Source: Porphyra umbilicalis
Lineage: Eukaryota > Rhodophyta > Bangiophyceae > Bangiales > Bangiaceae
Assembly: GCA_002049455.2 (NCBI GenBank)
Contig: KV919077.1
Coordinates: 1-64,000, forward strand
DNA: 64,000 nucleotides
Reading direction: 5' to 3'
The notes under the pieces were generated by a model that saw only the letters and a list, made by a program, of their open reading frames with translations, was not told the origin of the DNA and did no database searches. A program made the translations under genes and the position numbers. How positions within the stretch are numbered: the stretch's first letter is position 1; the number at the start of each line of letters is the position of its first letter. Shown here one piece after another: positions 53,277-61,363 of the stretch.

Positions 53277-53703
53277 GACCGGCAGAACCACAGAAATAGC
53301 ATCACGAGCACGCGAGGACGCAAAGGTAACGGCGGCCGCACCAGGTCCCACCCACCTACCAGCCCCTGCTGCGCCACAGCCACACCTGCGACGTTATAGC
53401 CGCGACGGAAACACACACAAACACAGCGACGGCTGACGGTGCGGAAGCACCGCCAAGAATCTGCGTGATCCTCGGAAAAGCCGGTCCTTGCACGGCCAAG
53501 ATCAGATCCTGATCGGGCCCTTTGAGAAAAACATAAAATTAAAAATCGGGAGCGCATTCCCGATTTTTGCAGCTGCAACTGTTTCTGCACAACCAGGTCA
53601 CCGCCGCGGTCTATTTTCATGCGCTCGCGGGACAGAAAGAGGGGAGACACCAAGTCGCACAATGTGTATGGAACAGCTCATGGTATCGCGGGGTGCACTG
53701 CTG
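53277..53703. other. spacer with a hairpin
   Basis: It lies between the 3' end of the RGG gene and the start of E(z), both on the minus strand. It holds an 11-bp inverted repeat, AAAAATCGGGA (53541-53551) and TCCCGATTTTT (53558-53568), with a 6-base loop. Otherwise nothing is seen. Confidence 0.6.
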
Positions 53704-55346
53704 CTAAAAGTCGTCCCCCTCCCCATCATCTTCTTCACCGTCGTCATCCTCTCCGTCGCTGTCGCTCACGACCACCCTCCGCGCCGCCGCATGACCCGCA
53801 CCTCTGCCCATAGAGTGGCGCTCCGCGACAGCGCCACCCCCCGCACCACGCCCCGCCCCCCGCCTTGAATCACCTCCCGACCCACGACCTGCACCACGAT
53901 CCGTGTCGCAGCCGCCTAAGCGCTCCAGCTGCGCTATGTTCGACTGCTCATCGTCGACGTCCTCCTCCCACGGACCGGTGCCCTCTACAGCTGCTGACCC
54001 AGCAGCGGCGGCGGCAGAGATGCGGCGCTGGTCCCGTACAAAGGTCTCCATCCACTGGGCCAGCATCACCAGGAGAATCGAGTTGTCAACATTGACGCGT
54101 GTGGAGCACAGGCGCTCGGCGAACTCTGCCGCCAACACTGCACCGCAGGTTATCGACGCTCCAAAGAGGAAGTTCCCCTCTGCCGCGGAAATCAACTGCG
54201 ACTCCAGCTCCGGGTAGAGCGCTTGCGGACCGCTACCAACACCCTGCTCCAGGGCAACTAGGGCGAGCTCCCGCGCCGAGAGCTGGCTTACGTACGCGCT
54301 CTCAAACACATGGTGAGCCAGGAACTGATCCCGACGCCCGGGAGGCCACATGAGATGCTTCGCAGGCGCAGATGCCGTTCCTGGAACACCGCCGGCCGCC
54401 GCGGGGCCTGCTCCACCGCCACGACCCGGGCTGCCGGTCCAACGCGTCGACCCCGAACCGGACGTAGTCATCTCCATGAGAGACTGCGCGTGCCGGTCCG
54501 CTTCAGCTGCACTCCGCGTCTGCTGTTGTCGCATGAGGTCCACCACAGACGGGAAGACGTTTTCTCCACCTGCGGAGCCGCCACCACGAGAGGAGGACGA
54601 CCCGGCTGTAGCTGCACCACGCGCGGATCCCCGGCCACCGCGGCCGCGGCCTCGGCCGCGCCCACGCGCGTTGGTACCACCACGACCAGTGGCGCCGGGT
54701 GATGAGCCCCCACCAACGGCGGAGGGGGCAGCTCCAGCGACACCAGCAATGGCGGCGGCGACAGCTGAAGCGGCTGAAGCGGCACCCGCGGCAGCGGCAG
54801 CTGCGGTCGCCCCGAGCACATGCGCCGCCCCGTCCGTTGAGCTCGAGCCACCGCGCCCGCCCCGACGACCACGAACGGCCCGACCAGCAGGTGGCGCTGT
54901 GCCACGCCGAATGGTTCCACCAGAAACCAGCGAGGAGGGCGGCATACCACCCGGAGCGGCTGCGGCTGCGGCGCCGTCGGCACGACCGACACCCACAGCG
55001 CCACCAGCCGCAGCGCGACCGGCGGCGGCCGCCGCCAGAGCCCCGCCGGCGGCGACAGCGGCACGCCCAAGGGTTCCACCTGCAGCGAGCAGCGACGCTT
55101 CGACCGCAGTGTTCGAGCGGTTCTGCAACGCCGTCGACGCCCGGTCGAATTGGCCGCGGTTGGCAGGTGCCAATGATGCAGCAGCCGTGCCGCTCGCCTC
55201 CATGAGGTTGGCTGTAGCAGATGACGACACGTGTAGCCCGGACTGGTAGAGCTTTCCGGCAATGGCGGCCGCGGTGCCGGCCAGCCGGTTCTTCTCCGCG
55301 TGGTGCCGATAGGCCTTGCCAACGACGTCAGCCTTGAGTTCTGCAG
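53704..55346 (-). CDS. RGG-rich host gene, 3' part, cut by a Copia insertion
   Basis: This part holds the last 545 residues. Directly after the target site it reads ELKADVVGKAYRHHAEKN, then AAAIAGKLYQSGLHVSSS. The middle is Ala/Gly/Arg-rich with RGG boxes (GRGRGRGRGGRGSARG), followed by a helical region (FPSVVDLMRQQQTRSAAEAD, AHHVFESAYVSQLSARELAL, VNVDNSILLVMLAQWMETFV) and an acidic tail with SDSDGEDDDGEEDDGEGDD. Its frame continues that of the 5' part at 61363-61007 without change once the insertion and one TGCAG copy are left out. With the 5' part the protein has about 664 residues. It is likely nuclear and RNA-binding from the RGG boxes; no known family. Confidence 0.75.
55342..55346. repeat. 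target-site duplication TGCAG, left copy
   Basis: Identical to 61007-61011 at the other end of the Copia element. Confidence 0.9.
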
Positions 55347-55768
55347 TGTTGAGCTCTGCTCGGGAATTCCATGGGAGCTATACTTACACGCGGGCTCTTG
55401 GTGACTCAAGCTCGTGTACTTGTTGGCATTCCATTGTTGTATGACTTGTACTTGTTTGTACTTGATTTGTGTATCTCTTGGTGAGCCCCCCCTTTCTTGT
55501 GGTGAGCTCGGGGAGATTGTGCGTGGCGTGGTGACTGGATTGTGCGGCGGTGGGCGGCTTAGCACAGGGGAGGCGCATGCTCCGCTTTGGGAGGTGCGCC
55601 GCAGGCCCTGCACGCGCGGAGAGTGGAACTGCCTGGCGAAGCACTGAGAGGGGGGTCTTCCCTGCGACTGGCAGAGGGGTCGCCTGGGGTATATCAGGCG
55701 GTCCTAGTGGGCCCAAGACCGCCATCCAAGTAAACCAACGCACCCACCTACCTACCTCCCGCTTCACA
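55347..55768 (+). repeat. 5' LTR of Copia element 2
   Basis: It starts TGTTGAGCTCTGC and ends CGCTTCACA. A TATATC at about 55698 may belong to the promoter. Confidence 0.95.
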
Positions 55769-55782
55769 GGTTATGGGCCCAG
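55769..55782 (+). other. primer-binding site of Copia element 2
   Basis: GGTTATGGGCCCAG abuts the 5' LTR and is complementary to the anticodon arm of initiator tRNA-Met. Confidence 0.88.
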
Positions 55783-55925
55783 CTGTCGCTGGTGGTCATC
55801 GTCGTCTTCCCTGCGGTCGCTGGTCGGACGACGTTGCTCGGGTTGCGGTGTGTTCCGGCGTCGCGCGGGCCGATACCGCCGTCGACGTCGTCAGTGCGGT
55901 GCTTGGTTGCGCCGCTGTCGTCAAC

Positions 55926-58900
55926 ATGTCGGACTACGGCCGCCTTAGCGGCCCACGGTTCGCGCAGCTGGACGACGATTACAAGGTGTGGGCGGCGTAC
56001 CAGCGTGCGCAGCTCAAAAAAGAGAAGCTGTGGACGGCCGTCGTGACGGACCGCCCTGCTTCTGGTTCGGACGACAAGAAGTCCGACCCGGTGGTCGAAG
56101 CGTGGGACGCCATGAACGAGGCGGCGCTGGCGACCATCCAGATGTCGGTCAAGCCCGTGCATCTCAACACGGTCACGTCGGTTGACACGGCCAAGGAGGC
56201 GTGGGAAGCGCTCAAGGTCATGTTCGAGGCACGTGACAACGCGCAGCTGCTGCGGCTCATGGACGAGCTGAGCAGCCTGAAGAAGGGCGACGACGAAAAC
56301 ATCATCAAGTTTGCGTCGCGCGCCAAGATGATCCGGGACGAGCTTGCCATGCTCGGAAACCCGGTGGACGACAACACGCTCGCACTGCGTGTCTTGTCGG
56401 GGCTTCCGTCAGAGTACGGGATGCTCAGGACGGTCTTGGAGAACAAGGACACCAAGCTCGTCATGTCGGACGTGACGGCTAAGCTGCTGCAAGTGGAGCA
56501 GCGGAGCATTACCGTCGCCGCGTCGAAGCCTTCTGGCAGTGTCAAGTCACAAGCCTTTGCTGCAGCGGCGCACAAGAAGTCGTTTGACAAGAAGTCGGTC
56601 GTGTGCTTCTACTGCAACAAGAAAGGGCACATGCAGCGCGACTGCTACAAGAAGAAGGCGGATGAGGCCAAGGGCAAGGGCAAGCCCGGCGGTGGTGGTC
56701 GTGAAGGCGGCCAAGGCGGCGGGCCCCACGCGGGTGCCGCTCTGGCCTACACTGCTTGCACCGGCAATGCCGGGAGCAGCAAGGCTCACGGGAGCACACG
56801 CGGGTTGTCAACCTGGGTGCTCGACTCTGGCGCAACCAACCACATGGCCGCCGGGGATAAGGGCTTCACCGTCCGGACGGCGGGAAGCGGGGCCGAGGTC
56901 ACCTTGGCCAACGGCGATAAGGTGCCCATCAAGGGGCACGGCCACGTCTCCATGGACGTTGGCAAAGGAAACACCAAGACGCGTATGGTGCTCGGGGAGG
57001 CTATGCTCGTTCCGGACCTGACTAGCAACCTGCTGTCGGTTCGAGCAGTCGACCGCAATCGAGGTGCGGTGGTGTTTGTCGACAACGCCTGCTACATTCT
57101 TAGCGACGGGGATGCTGTACGCTTGAGCGGGGTGCTCGACAAGGCGTCGGTGGTCGGCAAGGTGAACGACCTGGAGCATTATGTGCTCAAGGTGACGCCG
57201 GTCCGGGCGTCGGCTAACGCGGCATCCACGCGCATAGCCGGGGAGGCGGAGCTGTGGCACCGTCGGTTCAACCACTTGGGGTTAGAGAACCTCAAGCGGG
57301 CGGCCACATTGGTCGACGGCATGCCGTCGTCAGTGGCAGACGCCAAGCGCGTCATTGGCACTGTGTGTGTGCCGTGTGTGGACGGCAAGATGGTTCAGGC
57401 GCCGAGCCCCCGCTCATCTACAGCGACGACCAAGTGCGAGCTGGTGCACACCGACATTGGTGGCCCACTCACGGAGTCGCTGGGTGGTTCCATCTACTTT
57501 ATGACGGCGCTGGAGGACTCCACGGGGTTCATCACGGCAACGCCTATCAAGACGAAAGGGATGGCACCGCAGGTTCTCAAGACGCCTATCAAGCAGCTTG
57601 AGACGCTGACGGGAGTCAAGGTCAAGCGCGTCCGTCATGACGGTGCCAAGGAGTACGTCACCAACGACCTCAAGGCGTGGTACGAGGACAAGGGCATCAC
57701 GTCGGAGATGACGGCGCCGTACAAGTCACAGCAGAACGGCAAAGCGGAGCGGGTGAACCGCACGCTGATGGAGCGCGTGCGTGCTGCTCTGCTCGATGCC
57801 GGAGCGGAGGAAGAGCTGTGGGCTGAGGCGTTGGCCTCCGTCGTCCATGTGCTCAACCGGTCCCCCAAAGCGGGGCTGGACGTGACACCGCTGGAGGCTC
57901 TAACGGGTCGACGCCCCAACGTCGCGGGATTCCGCGTTTGGGGGAGTCGGGCGTGGGCGCTCAAGCCCAAGAAGCAGCAACGCAAGCTGGAGCCAAGGAC
58001 CGACGTCGGCCGCTTTGTCGGCTACACGGTCGGTGGCAAGGCCTACCGCATCCTCGAGGACGAGACGAACCAAGTCTTTGTGCGTCGAGACGTGCTGATG
58101 GAGGAGAACCCGGCTAAGGTCGAGGCGTCGGCAGTCGGGTCAAGCGCTGGTCCCCGGCTGACTGCGGACTATGACGGCGACAAGGAGGACGCCACGGAAG
58201 GGGCAATGGACATGCTCGACGCTGAGCGCGGGCGAGAGGACGAGTATGCCCCCGACGACACCTCCGACAGCGATGACGAAGGCAGTGCTCCCTCCCTTTC
58301 TGAAGATAGCGAGGAGGAAGACGAGGACGGCCCCGACGGCTCGATACCGGCGGTCGGTCAAGGACCTGCTACCTGTGACAGCGCCGCACCTGAGCCTCGT
58401 CGCTCGAAACGAAAGCCAGCTCCCAAGGTAACATGGTGGGAGAAGGAACCCAAGGCGTACCTGGCAAGCGGTACCAAGTCCTCGGCTGAAGCGGGTTGCG
58501 ACCTGCACAAGCCCCCTGTGAACGAGAAGGAGGCGCGTGCTCGTCCTGATTGGCCGCGGTGGAAGCAGGCCATCAAGGAAGAAGTGGCAGCACACAAGAA
58601 GCTTGGCACCTGGTCCAAGATTAAGGTGAACAACAAGAAGCAAAAGGCCATCAAGACGCGATTCGTGTTCGACATCAAGCACGACGCGGAGGGCAAGATG
58701 ACGCGCTACAAGGCCCGACTCGTGGCCCAAGGCTTCAACCAAGTGCCGGGGCGGGACTTTGACGAGACGTGGGCGCCGGTGCCCAGCGCGGCTACCACAC
58801 GGGCCCTCTTTGCCGTGGCTGCAGCCTCGGGCTGGGAGCTTCACCATGTTGACGTCAAGACTGCCTTCCTCAACGCCAAGATGGACAAGGAGATGTACAT

Positions 58901-60104
58901 CAAACTCCCCGACGGTATCGAGCCGGAGGGCGTGGAGGAGATGTGTCGGCTTAACCTGGCGCTCTACGGGACAAAGCAGGCTGGGCGGCTGTGGGGCATC
59001 AAGCTCGACAAGGAGCTCAAGGAGATCGGTGCAGTGCGGTCCAAGGTGGACCCGTGCCTCTACGAGTGGTGCCACCCTGTTCACGGGCGCGTCTTCATTC
59101 TCGTGTACGTCGACGACCTTATCGTGGCGGGCGAGAAGCTGGCTGGGGTTGCGGCCGTCAAGCGCTCCGTGTCGGCGAAGTTTGAGGTACGCGACATGGG
59201 GGAGGTCAACGACTTCATCGGCATGAAGGTCATACGTGACCGTGCGGCGAAGACGCTGACCCTGAGCAACCCGGGGCACCCCGTGACGCTGCTGGAGGCG
59301 TTTGGGATGGAGAATTCCACCCCTAACAAGGCGCCGATGGCGTCAGGGGTCAAGCTGACCAAGACGGGGGAGGACCTGCTGCCGGAGGGCAACCGGTACG
59401 CCGAGTTGGTCGGCTCCCTCCTCTACCTGTCTACCACGACGAGGCCAGACATCGCCTTTGCCGTGGGGGTGCTGTCGCGCTACATGTCCTGCCCTGAGGA
59501 GGACCACATGCGCGCGGCCAAGGGGGTTTTGCGCTACCTGCGCGGGACGACTCGCCTTGGGGTGGTCTACGGCGGCAGCGAGCCGCTGCAGGGGTTTGTC
59601 GACGCCGACTGGGCGGGCGACGTTGACGGCCGTCGGTCGACGACAGGCTTTGTCTTCACCCTCAGTGGCGAGCCCATCGCGTGGGCAAGCAAGCGCCAGT
59701 CGACTGTGGCAACCTCGACGGCCGAAGCAGAGTACGTGGCCGCCGCGATGGCAACCAAGGAGGCGCTGTGGCTACGCAAGCTGCTGTCGGCTCTGGGCGT
59801 TGATGGCGGGGCCGTACCGATGGGGGAAGACAACCAGGCTTGCCTCGCCTTGGTCAACAACCCCGAAGCCACCGGGCGTACCAAGCACGTGGCCGTCGCG
59901 TACCACATGGTCCGTGACTACGTGGCGCGCGGAGAGGTGACGTTCTACTTCCTCCCTAGCGTGGACATGCCGGCAGATGGGCTGACGAAGCCGCTGCCGG
60001 CCCCGGCGTTCATCTTGTTTCGGCGCCTCATTGGCGTTGGTGCCGATCTGGGCAACGCGGGGCTTGGCGCTACGCCGGCCCCACGTCCTGCTTCCACATG
60101 CTGA
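55926..60104 (+). CDS. Copia gag-pol polyprotein
   Basis: One frame of about 1392 residues from MSDYGRLSGPRFAQLDD. In order: gag with a CCHC knuckle (CFYCNKKGHMQRDC), aspartic protease (WVLDSGATNHMA), integrase (HRRFNHLGL and CVPCVDGKM zinc motif, then LVHTDIGGPL and QQNGKAERVNRTLMERV of the core), an acidic linker, reverse transcriptase (FDETWAPVPSAATTR, VYVDDLIVAG) and RNase H (DADWAGDVD, TSTAEAEYVAAAMA). Integrase before reverse transcriptase defines Copia. gag and pol share one frame, as in Drosophila copia. It looks whole. Confidence 0.95.
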   Translation: MSDYGRLSGPRFAQLDDDYKVWAAYQRAQLKKEKLWTAVVTDRPASGSDDKKSDPVVEAWDAMNEAALATIQMSVKPVHLNTVTSVDTAKEAWEALKVMFEARDNAQLLRLMDELSSLKKGDDENIIKFASRAKMIRDELAMLGNPVDDNTLALRVLSGLPSEYGMLRTVLENKDTKLVMSDVTAKLLQVEQRSITVAASKPSGSVKSQAFAAAAHKKSFDKKSVVCFYCNKKGHMQRDCYKKKADEAKGKGKPGGGGREGGQGGGPHAGAALAYTACTGNAGSSKAHGSTRGLSTWVLDSGATNHMAAGDKGFTVRTAGSGAEVTLANGDKVPIKGHGHVSMDVGKGNTKTRMVLGEAMLVPDLTSNLLSVRAVDRNRGAVVFVDNACYILSDGDAVRLSGVLDKASVVGKVNDLEHYVLKVTPVRASANAASTRIAGEAELWHRRFNHLGLENLKRAATLVDGMPSSVADAKRVIGTVCVPCVDGKMVQAPSPRSSTATTKCELVHTDIGGPLTESLGGSIYFMTALEDSTGFITATPIKTKGMAPQVLKTPIKQLETLTGVKVKRVRHDGAKEYVTNDLKAWYEDKGITSEMTAPYKSQQNGKAERVNRTLMERVRAALLDAGAEEELWAEALASVVHVLNRSPKAGLDVTPLEALTGRRPNVAGFRVWGSRAWALKPKKQQRKLEPRTDVGRFVGYTVGGKAYRILEDETNQVFVRRDVLMEENPAKVEASAVGSSAGPRLTADYDGDKEDATEGAMDMLDAERGREDEYAPDDTSDSDDEGSAPSLSEDSEEEDEDGPDGSIPAVGQGPATCDSAAPEPRRSKRKPAPKVTWWEKEPKAYLASGTKSSAEAGCDLHKPPVNEKEARARPDWPRWKQAIKEEVAAHKKLGTWSKIKVNNKKQKAIKTRFVFDIKHDAEGKMTRYKARLVAQGFNQVPGRDFDETWAPVPSAATTRALFAVAAASGWELHHVDVKTAFLNAKMDKEMYIKLPDGIEPEGVEEMCRLNLALYGTKQAGRLWGIKLDKELKEIGAVRSKVDPCLYEWCHPVHGRVFILVYVDDLIVAGEKLAGVAAVKRSVSAKFEVRDMGEVNDFIGMKVIRDRAAKTLTLSNPGHPVTLLEAFGMENSTPNKAPMASGVKLTKTGEDLLPEGNRYAELVGSLLYLSTTTRPDIAFAVGVLSRYMSCPEEDHMRAAKGVLRYLRGTTRLGVVYGGSEPLQGFVDADWAGDVDGRRSTTGFVFTLSGEPIAWASKRQSTVATSTAEAEYVAAAMATKEALWLRKLLSALGVDGGAVPMGEDNQACLALVNNPEATGRTKHVAVAYHMVRDYVARGEVTFYFLPSVDMPADGLTKPLPAPAFILFRRLIGVGADLGNAGLGATPAPRPASTC

Positions 60105-60191
60105 GCCCCTCCATGGTCGGCGGAGGTCTGTGGCGGAGCTACACAGGCGACAGGCCGCGTGCCCTTTGCGTTTGGCATCGGCTTTGCGGCG

Positions 60192-60543
60192 CTTTGGGCC
60201 GGTTGTGGTGGCCGGACGGTCGGCTGGGGTATGTCATGTTGCTGTGCGAGTCGGCGGTGGTTGACTGAGCCCCTTTTGTGTTTTGCACTAACGGCGATTT
60301 TTTTCTAGTGGACGGTATCGTTACCGTCCCGAAGAAAAATCGCGCGGATTGCTTGGGGCGGTTTGGGTCGGTTGTGGTGGCCGGACGGTCGGCTGGGGTA
60401 TGTCATGTTGCTGTGCGAGTCGGCGGTGGTCGACTGAGGCCCTTTTGTGTTTTGCACTAACGGCGATTTTTTCTTGTGGACGGTAACGATACCGTCCCGA
60501 AGAAAAATCGCGCAGAGTGGTTGGGACGGTATCGATACCGTCC
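60192..60543. repeat. 169-bp tandem repeat with hairpins in the 3' untranslated part of Copia element 2
   Basis: Two copies 169 bp apart (GCCGGACGGTCGGCTGGGGT at 60211 and 60380). Each contains GGACGGTA-N4-TACCGTCC (60310-60329 and 60478-60497), enclosed by a second stem of GCGATTTTT and AAAAATCGC. A third hairpin lies at 60524-60543. The design, an 8-bp stem with a 4-base loop, matches that in Copia element 1, but the sequence differs. Confidence 0.88.
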
Positions 60544-60584
60544 GTTCCGGTGGACTTACATTAACTCCAATGGAATTGGGGGAG

Positions 60585-61006
60585 TGTTGAGCTCTGCTCG
60601 GGAATTCCATGGGAGCTATACTTACACGCGGGCTCTTGGTGACTCAAGCTCGTGTACTTGTTGGCAATCCATTGTTGTATGACTTGTACTTGTTTGTACT
60701 TGATTTGTGTATCTCTTGGTGAGCCCCCCCTTTCTTGTGGTGAGCTCGGGGAGATTGTGCGTGGCGTGGTGACTGGATTGTGCGGCGGTGGGCGGCTTAG
60801 CACAGGGGAGGCGCATGCTCCGCTTTGGGAGGTGCGCCGCAGGCCCTGCACGCGCGGAGAGTGGAACTGCCTGGGGAAGCACTGAGAGGGGGGTCTTCCC
60901 TGCGACTGGCAGAGGGGTCGCCTGGGGTATATCAGGCGGTCCTAGTGGGCCCAAGACCGCCATCCAAGTAAACCAACGCACCCACCTACCTACCTCCCGC
61001 TTCACA
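60585..61006 (+). repeat. 3' LTR of Copia element 2
   Basis: 422 bp, about two differences from 55347-55768. Confidence 0.95.
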
Positions 61007-61363
61007 TGCAGTGTGGTGGTCATCCAGCGTCCTGCACATGTACTCCGACGCACGCTCCACGAAACCCGCCTCCTTGACGCGGATGGGGTCTCCTGCGTTG
61101 TTTCGGGCGTACAGCCCGTCAGTAATACGCAGCGTGTGCGGCAGATGTCCAACAGCTCGGCACCTGGGACACGTCAGCTCGTGTACGCAACCCTTGTCCA
61201 GGCACGACACGGGGCCCCCCGGTTTGAAGAACTTGCTAGTCGGCGACAGCTGGTACATGCACGGCATGGAGCGCATTGTGCACGTGCGCTGCGAGTGGTT
61301 GCCCTTGATGTTGTTGCCGTCAGCGTCTTTCCCGAGGTCAAACCCACACAACAGGCAAACCAT
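61007..61363 (-). CDS. RGG-rich host gene, 5' part, with N-terminal Cys/His domain
   Basis: 119 codons from an ATG in GTCATGG. Likely ligands are C3, C6, H23, C28, C35, C54, H61, C65, C68 and H73, in MVCLLCGFD, NHSQRTCTMRSMPCMYQL, VSCLDKGCVHELTCPRCRAV and GH. The spacing H-x4-C-x6-C and the closing C-x2-C-x4-H are the same as in the small protein at 37502. The part then reads EAGFVERASEYMCRTLDDHH and reaches the Copia target site in frame with the 3' part. As it stands the allele is disrupted; transcripts entering the antisense LTR would meet stops. Upstream (61364-61950) I cannot identify another exon. Confidence 0.7.

Larger units (their letters stand above)
55347..61006 (+). mobile_element. 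Ty1/Copia LTR retrotransposon, looks whole
   Basis: 5660 bp. LTRs at 55347-55768 and 60585-61006 are both 422 bp with about two differences, so the insertion is recent. A perfect 5-bp duplication TGCAG flanks it. It has the same primer-binding site and gag-pol family as the minus-strand copy at 28865, but a different LTR body. Its coding part is one open frame with all domains; no break was seen. It lies antisense within a coding exon of the RGG-rich host gene. Confidence 0.95.

Noticed and set aside
53541-53568. Hairpin resembling a bacterial terminator
   Set aside because: The window is eukaryotic and the hairpin lies upstream of E(z) without a T tract in the right place; kept only as a hairpin.
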